Source: Eurosta solidaginis (Eukaryota > Arthropoda > Insecta > Diptera > Tephritidae). From it: a stretch of DNA of 64,000 nt. Positions 21,721 through 33,100 of this stretch are shown here, one piece after another; the first letter of the stretch is position 1, and each line of letters begins with the position of its first letter. Below the pieces are notes generated by a model. The model was given only the letters and a program-made list of their open reading frames with translations. It had not been told where the DNA came from and made no database searches. The stretch covers positions 64,824,779 to 64,888,778 of the forward strand of contig NC_090319.1 in NCBI RefSeq assembly GCF_040869045.1, written 5' to 3'. The position numbers were made by a program, and so were the translations under genes.

Positions 21721-22570
21721 TCGCAACGCCTTTGAGCTGTTTGTCTCTCTCCAAATTCTCCGCCACTGCACTCAAGCAATACTTTTTTTCGTTGTTTCCG
21801 GGGTTTGTAGGTACGCTTGTCCCTCCTCTGATATAGGCGTCTCTGCTACACTCGCAGCTTTATTAGTCTTTTTGCCCAATTCCATCACCTCTGCCTTTCG
21901 GTTGACACCAGTCCATTGGGGTTGTTGCAATCTAGCAGTGCCATAGTTAAGGACTATTTCGCAACTTTGTTCACCTTCTTCTCGGTGAAAACCGGAGTCT
22001 CATCATTAGCTCCTTTGAGTTACACCGAATAAGCTGGAGTCTGGTCATTACCTCACTTGGCTTATTACCATTTACGTTTTGTTTCTTATTTCCTCTTCCG
22101 GCACTACAGTTTTTAGGGTACATGGGTTTCTAGAACTTCCCCCTTCTTTCCGCCTTGCAGAATTTGAGATCTGGTTCCTGTCATTCCGGCTTGCTTCCTG
22201 GTTCTGGGACGGGGCGTTTTCCCTTCGCCTCCTAACTCTTAAAAGCACTCTTGTCAGGTTTAGCTGATCGTTGCCTATTTACTCTCGGGCACTGTCTCTT
22301 TGGCCCATGCCAACCGATCACTCTCGTTGTTGGTTGGCCTAGCGACGCAATCGCTTTTTACTTCTCATCCTTACTTTAGAAGTTTTTGAGTTCATATCGG
22401 TCGTACGACCACCTGTCCAACAAGGCGGGTCTAATGTTAAGAGTGGGGATAAAACACGTCCGCTACAACAACGCCCCTTGCTGTGGTAAGTCCATTATTA
22501 CATCCCGAAGCGATCCGGTATGGGGAAGGGTCCGCTCCGAAAATATCCCCTGGCTGCAATTTATCCAATA

Positions 22571-23155
22571 GGGACTGTGCCTAGCAGCCTTGATTATGAC
22601 GTTGGAAAGATGTCAATTTTACCTTGTTTAATATTATAAAAAGCGATAAGTATTTCAATGAGTTTTAGTATGTATGTATTTATTTTTTTGTCAACTCAGA
22701 ATTGGTGAAATAGAAATAAATTTATGAGTTCGGTTGATGTCAGTAAAGGAAGTAACATCTTAATTTATCACACATTCAACGAATATAACCAAAACTTTTT
22801 ATTAAGTCGCATTTTATAGATAATACCATAAGAACATCGCCATTTCGACTACTGAGTGGAATTTCACGCTATCTCAGCCACCATTTCGAAAACGCGCTAC
22901 CTCTGCCTAAATTTAAAATGTTTTGACGTGAGATGGGGCATTTATACAACAAGTTCTTTAATGAGGTTTTCAGGCGAGATAGGGCGATGTTCCACTCAGC
23001 AGTCATATATGTAATACTTCGATATTGCTACAACAATATTTGCGCAATGATTTTTTAATTCACGAAGTATTTTGATTTTGGCAGCTTAAGTTTTACAATA
23101 AAAAATTATAATTTAGGTACATCCCCTCATGGAAAAGAAAAAAAGGAAAACATTT
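22571..23155. other. Spacer with a 33-bp imperfect inverted repeat
   Basis: No gene seen. Arms at 22847-22879 (GACTACTGAGTGGAATTTC) and 22972-23004 (the complement reads GACTGCTGAGTGGAACATC) can pair around a 92-base centre. This may be a small MITE or a hairpin. TGTATGTATTTATT-type simple sequence lies near 22670. Confidence 0.55.
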
Positions 23156-23178
23156 TTATTTATTTATTTATTTATTTA
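23156..23178 (-). terminator. Polyadenylation signals of the protease homologue gene
   Basis: A TTTATT run on the plus strand gives at least four overlapping AATAAA motifs on the minus strand, 7-29 bases past the stop codon at 23185. Confidence 0.65.
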
Positions 23179-23184
23179 AGTATT

Positions 23185-23919
23185 TCATACATATATGATA
23201 TCATTTGTTAGCCCTTTTGATGGCGGCCCCCTTTTTGCTTTTATATACGAATGAGGAAATTTTGTGTTAGATATATCTGTATATAAAATTGAATTACGTA
23301 TATAAGATGCCACAGCACAAAGAGATCCGCCCACAACGCCCGGTGCTCCACGTTTTATTCCATTTGCACCTTGTCCACAAATTATTGTGCTGTGAAATGT
23401 ATATATTTGCCAAGGGAATTCAGCTAGACAATGGTCCATTTCTGCTATAATTTCGACAGTAGAGCAGATATGATGACTATTTTCTGAAGACCATCCCTTA
23501 ACTTTCATTTGCATGCCCGGTTGTAATGCAGTTTTGCAAGGTCCTATTGTTCGTACTGTATCTCGGTTAAAAGGGGATTGCACTTGAATTATACCTAAAC
23601 TCATATCGTTCATTCCGTTGATATCATTTTTCATAAAAGATTTCCCTTGGCGAACTTGCTCTTGCCCAGCACCAGCTTTAACTGTGATCATTGTCGGTTC
23701 TACGCACATGCAAGTTATAACTGTAACCACGTTTTCCAAAGTAATCAATGATCCAGCGCATTCATATTTGTCGTTATAATATATTGCCACCACATATAAT
23801 TCATCCTCTGTAACCACAGGACTGCTAGAACTGCTACCTCCAACGCGAAATTCTGCATTCGTGTGGGTGAAAGGGAAGCTAAGCGCGACAAATAGGACGA
23901 AATAATTTCTTAAACTCAT
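23185..23919 (-). CDS. Secreted serine protease homologue, catalytically inactive, S1 fold
   Basis: 244 codons in one exon, start ATG at 23917-23919. Residues 1-22 form a signal peptide (LFVALSFPFTHTNA). The S1 fold is indicated by ECAGSLIT (residues 53-60, the CGGSLI element), VVTVITCMC (64-72, where LTAAHC should be: His lost), NDMSLGIIQV (104-113, catalytic Asp kept) and GVVGGSLCAV (194-203, where GDSGGPLV should be: Ser replaced by Val). It therefore cannot cleave peptides. Such homologues in flies act as cofactors or binding proteins in haemolymph, gut or reproductive tract, but nothing here says which. The ORF has no breaks, is preceded by a TATA box and followed by AATAAA, so it is probably expressed. 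Its upstream region is the single-copy relative of the 285-bp satellite. A partial gene model with upstream exons is possible but the signal peptide argues against it. Confidence 0.82.
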   Translation of the reverse strand: MSLRNYFVLFVALSFPFTHTNAEFRVGGSSSSSPVVTEDELYVVAIYYNDKYECAGSLITLENVVTVITCMCVEPTMITVKAGAGQEQVRQGKSFMKNDINGMNDMSLGIIQVQSPFNRDTVRTIGPCKTALQPGMQMKVKGWSSENSHHICSTVEIIAEMDHCLAEFPWQIYTFHSTIICGQGANGIKRGAPGVVGGSLCAVASYIRNSILYTDISNTKFPHSYIKAKRGPPSKGLTNDIIYV

Positions 23920-23975
23920 TTTAAACTATAACTTTTTGAGATGCTTGTTAAATATTGAGTAAATCAAGATAAGTT

Positions 23976-24253
23976 TTGTGGGCGCTATTTATACATCAGT
24001 GGATTGTGTGAATAACAAATGAGTAGAAACTTCTAGATTCAGGAAATGGGCACAAAGCAAATATTTGGCTGTTTTCAAAACAAAATTTCATTGTGATTTG
24101 TTTATATATTTGCACAGTTTAATTGTGCTATTGAATTAAGAAAGGCCATGTGATATAATGTTTGTATTTTTAATGAACAAACAAAGAAAAGTACAAAAGG
24201 TGCACCAATTAGTTTTATCTGTTTCCAAGCTGCTAATTTGTCTATTTTAGACC
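23976..24253 (-). repeat. Gene-linked single unit of the 285-bp promoter repeat
   Basis: The promoter-proximal 278 bases of the protease homologue gene match the satellite units of 27118-34824 along their whole length (CAAATAAGTAGAAACTTC, AATGGGCACAAAGCAAATA, AATTAAGAAAGGCCATGTGA). They differ by retaining TATAAATAGCGCCC at the gene-proximal end and ending in TCTATTTTAGACCCCC. Confidence 0.9.
23985..23993 (-). promoter_or_regulatory. TATA box of the protease homologue gene
   Basis: TATAAATAG on the minus strand, 66 bases upstream of the ATG, placing a start site about 23955-23960 and a short 5' leader. The same TATAAATAGCGC box recurs at 27137-27145 and 38607-38615, and upstream of the 285-bp module at about 38210. 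Confidence 0.7.
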
Positions 24254-24361
24254 CCCACAAACTCAGAGTTGGGAGCAGTGGACCAAGTTTTCAGCACCAA
24301 CATTGCTCGAAGTTAAGTGGGCTGACATAATCAAAGTCCTGTGTTAAGTGTTAATGAGACG

Positions 24362-24466
24362 TTAATTGGTTGTGGACTTAGACGTCTGTTCGTCCTTCCC
24401 ATATTCGTAAAATTTTGAGATTTCTATAGCAATTTCACACAGAGGGTTAATGAAATAATTAGCCAT
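24362..24466 (-). CDS. Small ORF of 34 codons, unknown, in the duplicated module
   Basis: Starts MANYFINPLCEIAIEISK and ends STTN at a TAA. The frame is also open upstream for about 20 codons without an ATG, so it may be the end of a longer exon. The same region recurs at 34930-35040, with a 5-base deletion that breaks it, and at 38390-38510, where the stop is read through for seven more codons. Substitutions between copies do not favour silent sites, so coding status is doubtful. Confidence 0.3.
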   Translation of the reverse strand: MANYFINPLCEIAIEISKFYEYGKDEQTSKSTTN

Positions 24467-24760
24467 GTTTTCTATACATTGTAACGATTTTAGTGCAATT
24501 CCTCTTATTTGCAAACTTCTACTAACGTTCGAATGACTAAACTGTTGAATAAATAACTCCAATATTCGATAATGCAAAATGGTCTTTATTAGACTACTTT
24601 CAAAATAACACTTCTATTGCTCGACAGATAGCGTGCTTAAATCAAACCGATTTTCGTGCCTCAACTGTTGCCGCTTTTATACTGTCCGGTTTCTTCGCCG
24701 GCATATTTCTAGGCGCTTCTATTTTCAGTTAGTTATCAGCTATAAATTTCTCAGCTATAA

Positions 24761-25999
24761 CTACAGATGCACAATTTTATAGCTTCTCTCATAACCCATG
24801 CGCGTGTATATGTGAGTGATACTTGCACAATTATTGCATACTTTTGGGAGTATCTCAGATATATGCATGTGGTTGTGAGTTGCTTCTCCGCTGCGTGTAC
24901 GTACATATGTGTAGACATAATGATTGATGCGTTTATTTAGATACAAGTGACTTTCCAAATGAATCACTTTCATTTTGGTTCGTGGTTTGTCAATGGTTTG
25001 TATGCGGTACACTACATCGTTGATCCGTTTTACAACTTTGTACGGGCTTTCCCAATTACGCTGCAATTTCGTAAACAAACCTTTTTTTCGTTGTGGGTTG
25101 TATAACAGCACCAAATCTCATTCCTGAAACCCTTCCGAATTACATGCTTTATCGTATCTGGCTTTCATCTTGTCACTCATAATCTTTGCTCGTTGCCTTA
25201 CCAGATCGTGTATCTCTCGCAGCTCTTCTTCCAAGACCCCAGTGGATTTCTTGACATTTCCCTACGCATTGGCATCTATCCCAAACTTCAAATCAGCTGG
25301 CAGTCAAAGATCATTGCCAAAAACTACCTTTGCGGGAGTTTGGCCCGTTGTCTCATACACTGCCGATCGGTAAGCCATCAAGAATAATGATATGTGTGTA
25401 TCCCACTCCTTATAGTACTTGTCTACTACCTTCCTTAAATGCTCCTCCAATGTTCTATTGAAACGTTCCACCATACCATCGGACCGAGGATGCAATGCAG
25501 TTGTCCGTGTTTTTCAAATGCCCAATGATTTACACATTTCCTGGAACACAGCTGATTCGAAATTCCTGCCTTGGTCAGAATGTAACTCCATTAGTACACC
25601 ATACCTTGCAACCCAATTGTTTATAAACACTTCTGTTTCTGTTTTCGCTTCTTGATTTGGGATTGGGTATACCTCTGGCCATTTGCTGAAATAATCCATA
25701 ACCACCAATACATATTTGTTTACGCAGTTGCTAGTAGGAAATGGACCTGCGACATCCATAGCGATTCTTTCAAATGGCTGAGTTATATTGCTTCATCTGG
25801 CCATGACTTCGGGTTTTTGGGCCTTTCGCTCTGCTGCAAACCTCGCAGTTCGCAATCCACTCAGTGACCGACTGACGGCAACCAACCCAATAGAATCTCT
25901 GTTTAATCTTCTCGAGCGTCTTCGTGATTCCAAGATGAACTCCGCTTGAACTATTATGCAGCTCGCTGAGCACGTCAGGAATCCTATTTCTGGGAACAA
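24761..25999 (-). pseudogene. Integrase of G2a, frame-broken
   Basis: HHCC domain (ELHNSSSGVHLG, CEVCSRAKGPK) at 25973-25770. The core carries MDVAGPFPTS (first Asp), ELHSDQGRNFESAVF (second Asp) and GMVERFNRTLEEHL (Glu) at 25759-25304, with a break near 25500. The C-terminal domain (NPQRKKGLFTKLQRNWESPY) runs at 25114-24761. All three catalytic residues are still encoded but in different frames. Confidence 0.82.
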
Positions 26000-26028
26000 C
26001 TATCAGTTTCTTCTTGCATTGACCATCC

Positions 26029-27054
26029 TCACTCGCTCATATTCGATGAAGGCAACCGGATATCAATTCTAAACTGTTCCATTGTGCCCAATATGACTTC
26101 GCAATGGGACTCTCTGCTAACATCTCTTCTCTGTTTGGTCTTTCGTTTCCTTCGAGCCCTTGCATAACATGTGACAGTTCTGTATCTTCCCAGCTTTCTT
26201 AGTTGTTCCTTGTCCCATTCATCCGTACATGTTATAGTCATTAGCCGGACATCTATAATGTCTTCTTTAGCCTCGGCCCTTGAACAGTCCTTGCATTGCA
26301 AACTACATGGTCTTCGTGACATTGCATCGGCATTCCCATGGGTACTACCTTTCCGATGCTCAATGGAAAAGTCATAGCTTTGTAGCCGCTCGATCTACCG
26401 TGCCAATTGTCCTTCTGGATTACTGAACTGCAGAAGCCATTTCAACGCTTCTTGATCTGTCCTGACTCGGAATCGCTAGCCATAGAGGTATTTGTGAAAA
26501 AGTTTAATGCACTCTACCAATGCCAACAGCTCCCTCCATGTAACGCAGTAGTTCATCTCTGGTTTCCCAATTGAACGGCTGTAGTATGCAACTACCTTCT
26601 CCTGTCCATCAACCAGTTGTGACAAAACGCCTCCTATAGCATATCCACTCGCATCTGTATCTAGAATAATTCTTGCTCCAGGAATCGGATATGCCAACAT
26701 TGGGGCAATGCACAAACGCTCCTTCAATGTTTGGAAAGCCAACTCTTGCTCCTTTTTCCATTCAAAAGCTTTATTTTTTCCTGTAAGCTCAGGGAGGCTA
26801 TGCGCTACGCTGGAAGAGTTTGGTACAAATCTGCAGTAATATGTGCAAAGCCCAAGGAAACTTCTCAATTCATGCAGGTTCAGTGGTCTTGGCCAATCCT
26901 TTACTGCCTCTATCTTTTCAATCGCAGTAGAGATGCCTTTTGTCGTTACCTTGTGACCCAAATAATTTACTTCCTTTTTAAACAGCGAACACTTTTTGGG
27001 ACTTAGTTTGATGGTGTCACTAATATTCGTCACAATAAAAACCCAATGTCCCAT
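26029..27054 (-). pseudogene. pol: RT thumb, RNase H and linker of G2a
   Basis: From IKLSPKKCSLFKKEVNYLGH (RT end) through LRSFLGLCTYYCRFVPN, then RNase H (ARIILDTDASGYAIGGVLSQ, NYCVTWRELLALV). A stop falls at 26476, and another frame holds the linker to 26029. The upstream RT palm with YxDD is absent. The first 14 codons (MGHWVFIV onward) are not RT sequence and come from the adjacent promoter module. Confidence 0.82.
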
Positions 27055-27117
27055 ACAAAATACAAATTCTTAAGTATCTCATTATTGCTTTATTGAGTGC
27101 CTAATGGAGTCAAAAAT

Positions 27118-30100
27118 CTAGACGGTTTTGTGGGCGCTATTTATACATTAGTGGATTGTGTGAATAACAAATAAGTAGAAACTTCTAGATTCAGGAAATG
27201 GGCACAAAGCAAATATTTGGCTGTTTTCAAAACAAAATTTCATTGTGACTTGTTTATATATTTGCACAGTTTAATTGAGCTATTGAATTGAGAAAGGCCA
27301 TGTGATATGTTTGTATTTTTAATGAATAAACAAAGAAAAGTACAAAAGGTGCACTAATTAGTTTTATCTGTTTCCAAACTGCTAATTTGTCTATTTTATA
27401 CCCCTAGGCGGTTTGTGGGTGTTCCGTATACATTAGTGGATTGTTTGAATAACAAATAAGTAGAAACTTCTAGATTCAGGAAATGGGCACAAAGCAAATA
27501 TTTGGCTGTTTTCAAAACAAAATTTCATTGTGACTTGTTTATATATTTGCCCAGTTTAATTAAGCTATTGAATTAAGAAAGGCCATGTGATAAGTTTGTA
27601 TTTTTAATGAATAAACAAAGAAAAGTACAAAAGGTGCACTAATTAGTTTTATCTGCTTCCAAACTGCTAATTTGTCTATTTTATACCCCTAGGCGGTTTG
27701 TGGGTGTTCCGTATACATTAGTGGATTGTTTGAATAACAAATAAGTAGAAACTTCTAGATTCAGGAAATGGGCACAAAGCAAATATTTGGCTGTTTACAA
27801 AACAAAATTTCATTGTGACTTGTTTATATATTTGCCCAGTTTAATTAAGCTATTGAATTAAGAAAGGCCATGTGATATGTTTGTATTTTTAATGAATAAA
27901 CAAAGAAAAGTACAAAAGGTGCACTAATTAGTTTTATCTGTTTCCAAACTGCTAATTTGTCTATTTTATACCCCTAGGCGGTTTGTGGGTGTTCCGTATA
28001 CATTAGTGGATTGTTTGAATAACAAATAAGTAGAAACTTCTAGATTCAGGAAATGGGCACAAAGCAAATATTTGGCTGTTTTCAAAACAAAATTTCATTG
28101 TGACTTGTTTATATATTTGCCCAGTTTAATTAAGCTATTGAATTAAGAAAGGCCATGTGATATGTTTGTATTTTTAATGAATAAACAAAGAAAAGTACAA
28201 AAGGTGCACTAATTAGTTTTATCTGTTTCCAAACTGCTAATTTGTCTATTTTATACCCCTAGACGGTTTGTGGGTGTTCCGTATACATTAGTGGATTGTT
28301 TGAATAACAAATAAGTAGAAACTTCTAGATTCAGGAAATGGGCACAAAGCAAATATATGGCTGTTTTCAAAACAAAATTTCATTGTGACTTGTTTATATA
28401 TTTGCCCAGTTTAATTAAGCTATTGAATTAAGAAAGGCCATGTGATAAGTTTGTATTTTTAATGAATAAACAAAGAAAAGTACAAAAGGTGCACTAATTA
28501 GTTTTATCTGCTTCCAAACTGCTAATTTGTCTATTTTATACCCCTAGGCGGTTTGTGGGTGTTCCGTATACATTAGTGGATTGTTTGAATAACAAATAAG
28601 TAGAAACTTCTAAATTCAGGAAATGGGCACAAAGCAAATATATGGCTGTTTTCAAAACAAAATTTCATTGTGACTTGTTTATATATTTGCACAGTTTAAT
28701 TGTGCTATTGAATTAAGAAAGGCCATGTGATTTAATGTTTGTATTTTTAATGAACAAACAAAGAAAAGTACAAAAGGTGCACTAATTAGTTTTATCTGGT
28801 TTCAAGCTGCTAATTTGTCTATTTTATACCCCTAGACGGTTTGTGGGTGTTCTATATACATTAGTGGATTGTGCGATTAAAAATTAAGTAGAAACTTCTA
28901 GATTCAGGAAATGGGCACAAAGCAAATATTTGGCTGTTTTGAAAAGAACATTTTCTTTTGATTTGTTTAGATATTTGCCCAGTTTAATTAAGCTATTGAA
29001 TTAAGAAAGGCCATGTGATATGTTTGTATTTTTAATGAAAAAACAAAGAAAAGTACAAAAGGTGCACTAATTAGTTTTATCTGTTTCCAAACTGCTAATT
29101 TGTCTATTTTATACCCCTAGGCGGTTTGTGGGTGTTCCGTATACATTAGTGGATTGTTTGAATAACAAATAAGTAGAAACTTATAGATTCAGGAAATGGG
29201 CACAAAGCAAATATATGGCTGTTTTCAAAACAAAATTTCATTGTGACTTGTTTATATATTTGCCCAGTTTAATTAAGCTATTGAATTAAGAAAGGCCATG
29301 TGATATGTTTGTATTTTTAATTAATAAACAAAGAAAAGTACAAAAGGTGCACTAATTAGTTTTATCTGTTTCCAAACTGCTAATTTGTCTATTTTATACC
29401 CCTAGACGGTTTGTGGGTGTTCCGTATACATTAGTGGATTGTTTGAATAACAAATAAGTAGAAACTTCTAGATTCAGGAAATGGGCACAAAGCAAATATA
29501 TGGCTGTTTTCAAAACAAAATTTCATTGTGACTTGTTTATATATTTGCCCAGTTTAATTAAGCTATTGAATTAAGAAAGGCCATGTGATATGTTTGTATT
29601 TTTAATGAATAAACAAAGAAAAGTACAAAAGGTGCAGTAATTAGTTTTATCTGTTTCCAAACTGCTAATTTGTCTATTTTATACCACTAGACGGTTTGTG
29701 GGTGTTCCGTATACATTAGTGGATTGTTTGAATAACAAATAAGTAGAAACTTCTAAATTCAGGAAATGGGCACAAAGCAAATATATGGCTGTTTTCAAAA
29801 CAAAATTTCATTGTGACTTGTTTATATATTTGCACAGTTTAATTGTGCTATTGAATTAAGAAAGGCCATGTGATTTAATGTTTGTATTTTTAATGAACAA
29901 ACAAAGAAAAGTACAAAAGGTGCACTAATTAGTTTTATCTGGTTTCAAGCTGCTAATTTGTCTATTTTATACCCCTAGACGGTTTGTGGGTGTTCTATAT
30001 ACATTAGTGGATTGTGCGATTAAAAATTAAGTAGAAACTTCTAGATTCAGGAAATGGGCACAAAGCAAATATTTGGCTGTTTTGAAAAGAACATTTTCTT

Positions 30101-33100
30101 TTGATTTGTTTAGATATTTGCCCAGTTTAATTAAGCTATTGAATTAAGAAAGGCCATGTGATATGTTTGTATTTTTAATGAAAAAACAAAGAAAAGTACA
30201 AAAGGTGCACTAATTAGTTTTATCTGTTTCCAAACTGCTAATTTGTCTATTTTATACCCCTAGGCGGTTTGTGGGTGTTCCGTATACATTAGTGGATTGT
30301 TTGAATAACAAATAAGTAGAAACTTATAGATTCAGGAAATGGGCACAAAGCGAATATATGGCTGTTTTCAAAACAAAATTTCATTGTGTCTTGTTTATAT
30401 ATTTGCCCAGTTTAATTAAGCTATTGAATTAAGAAAGGCCATGTGATATGTTTGTATTTTTAATTAATAAACAAAGAAAAGTACAAAAGGTGCACTAATT
30501 AGTTTTATCTGTTTCCAAACTGCTAATTTGTATATTTTATACCCCTAGACGGTTTGTGGGTGTTCCGTATACATTAGTGGATTGTTTGAATAACAAATAA
30601 GTAGAAACTTCTAGATTCAGGAAATGGGCACAAAGCAAATATATGGCTGTTTTCAAAACAAAATTTCATTGTGACTTGTTTATATATTTGCCCAGTTTAA
30701 TTAAGCTATTGAATTAAGAAAGGCCATGTGATATGTTTGTATTTTTAATGAATAAACAAAGAAAAGTACAAAAGGTGCAGTAATTAGTTTTATCTGTTTC
30801 CAAACTGCTAACTTGTCTATTTTATACCACTAGACGGTTTGTGGGTGTTCCGTATACATTAGTGGATTGTTTGAATAACAAATAAGTAGAAACTTCTAGA
30901 TTCAGGAAATGGGCACAAAGCAAATATTTGGCTGTTTTGAAAAGAACATTTTCTTTTGATTTGTTTAGATATTTGCCCAGTTTAATTAAGCTATTGAATT
31001 AAGAAAGGCCATGTGATATGTTTGTATTTTTAATGAATAAACAAAGAAAAGTACAAAAGGTGCAGTAATTAGTTTTATCTGTTTCCAAACTGCTAACTTG
31101 TCTATTTTATACCACTAGACGGTTTGTGGGTGTTCCGTATACATTAGTGGATTGTTTGAATAACAAATAAGTAGAAACTTCTAGATTCAGGAAATGGGCA
31201 CAAAGCAAATATTTGGCTGTTTTGAAAAGAACATTTTCTTTTGATTTGTTTAGATATTTGCCCAGTTTAATTAAGCTATTGAATTAAGAAAGGCCATGTG
31301 ATATGTTTGTATTTTTAATGAATAAACAAAGAAAAGTACAAAAGGTGCAGTAATTAGTTTTATCTGTTTCCAAACTGCTAACTTGTCTATTTTATACCAC
31401 TAGACGGTTTGTGGGTGTTCCGTATACATTAGTGGATTGTTTGAATAACAAATAAGTAGAAACTTCTAGATTCAGGAAATGGGCACAAAGCAAATATTTG
31501 GCTGTTTTGAAAAGAACATTTTCTTTTGATTTGTTTAGATATTTGCCCAGTTTAATTAAGCTATTGAATTAAGAAAGGCCATGTGATATGTTTGTATTTT
31601 TAATTAATAAACAAAGAAAAGTACAAAAGGTGCACTAATTAGTTTTATCTGTTTCCAAACTGCTAATTTGTCTATTTTATACCCCTAGACGGTTTGTGGG
31701 TGTTCCGTATACATTAGTGGATTGTTTGAATAACAAATAAGTAGAAACTTCTAGATTCAGGAAATGGGCACAAAGCAAATATATGGCTGTTTTCAAAACA
31801 AAATTTCATTGTGACTTGTTTATATATTTGCCCAGTTTAATTAAGCTATTGAATTAAGAAAGGCCATGTGATATGTTTGTATTTTTAATGAATAAACAAA
31901 GAAAAGTACAAAAGGTGCAGTAATTAGTTTTATCTGTTTCCAAACTGCTAACTTGTCTATTTTATACCACTAGACGGTTTGTGGGTGTTCCGTATACATT
32001 AGTGGATTGTTTGAATAACAAATAAGTAGAAACTTCTAGATTCAGGAAATGGGCACAAAGCAAATATTTGGCTGTTTTGAAAAGAACATTTTCTTTTGAT
32101 TTGTTTAGATATTTGCCCAGTTTAATTAAGCTATTGAATTAAGAAAGGCCATGTGATATGTTTGTATTTTTAATGAAAAAACAAAGAAAAGTACAAAAGG
32201 TGCACTAATTAGTTTTATCTGTTTCCAAACTGCTAATTTGTCTATTTTATACCCCTAGGCGGTTTGTGGGTGTTCCGTATACATTAGTGGATTGTTTGAA
32301 TAACAAATAAGTAGAAACTTCTAGATTCAGGAAATGGGCACAAAGCAAATATATGGCTGTTTTCAAAACAAAATTTCATTGTGACTTGTTTATATATTTG
32401 CCCAGTTTAATTAAGCTATTGAATTAAGAAAGGCCATGTGATATGTTTGTATTTTTAATGAATAAACAAAGAAAAGTACAAAAGGTGCACTAATTAGTTT
32501 TATCTGTTTCCAAACTGCTAATTTGTCTATTTTATACCCCTAGACGGTTTGTGGGTGTTCCGTATACATTAGTGGATTGTTTGAATATCAAATAAGTAGA
32601 AACTTCTAGATTCAGGAAATGGGCACAAAGCAAATATATGGCTGTTTCAAAACAAAATTTCATTGTGACTTGTTTATATATTTGCCCAGTTTAATGAAGC
32701 TATTGAATTAAGAAAGGCCATGTGATAAGTTTGTATTTTTAATGAATAAACAAAGAAAAGTACAAAAGGTGCACTAATTAGTTTTATCTGGTTTCAAACT
32801 GCTAATTTGTCTATTTTATACCCCTAGACGGTTTGTGGGTGTTCTACATACATTAGTGGATTGTGCGATTAAAAATTAAGTAGAAACTTCTAGATTCAGG
32901 AAATGGGCACAAAGCAAATATTTGGCTGTTTTGAAAAGAACATTTTCTTTTGATTTGTTTAGATATTTGCCCAGTTTAATTAAGCTATTGAATTAAGAAA
33001 GGCAATGTGATATGTTTGTATTTTTAATGAAAAAACAAAGAAAAGAACAAAAGGTGCACTAATTAGTTTTATCTGTTTCCAAATAGCTAATTTGTCTATT

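Larger units (their letters stand above)
19000..22570 (-). mobile_element. Degenerate R1/Jockey-like non-LTR retrotransposon
   Basis: On the minus strand the order is a possible ORF1 remnant (22570-21730, many stops), endonuclease (about 21715-21247), then reverse transcriptase and C-terminal region (about 20296-19050). The domain order and the phrases typical of R1-type elements identify it. No 3' tail or target-site duplication was found. A SINE interrupts it at 20354-20766. Confidence 0.75.
24543..27060 (-). mobile_element. Ty3/gypsy fragment G2a: RT end to 3' LTR
   Basis: A 5'-truncated element reading on the minus strand: RT thumb, RNase H, integrase, then an LTR-like tail with TATAAAAG (24674-24681), AATAAAGACC (24591-24600) and end TTCAACA near 24543. 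The phrase NPQRKKGL in the integrase C-terminus recalls Osvaldo-like elements. At 27060 the RT reading is fused to non-retroviral sequence. A second copy with the same two breakpoints lies at 35704-38126, so the pair arose by duplication of an already truncated fragment. The LTR 5' limit is not clear because no polypurine tract was found. Confidence 0.8.
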
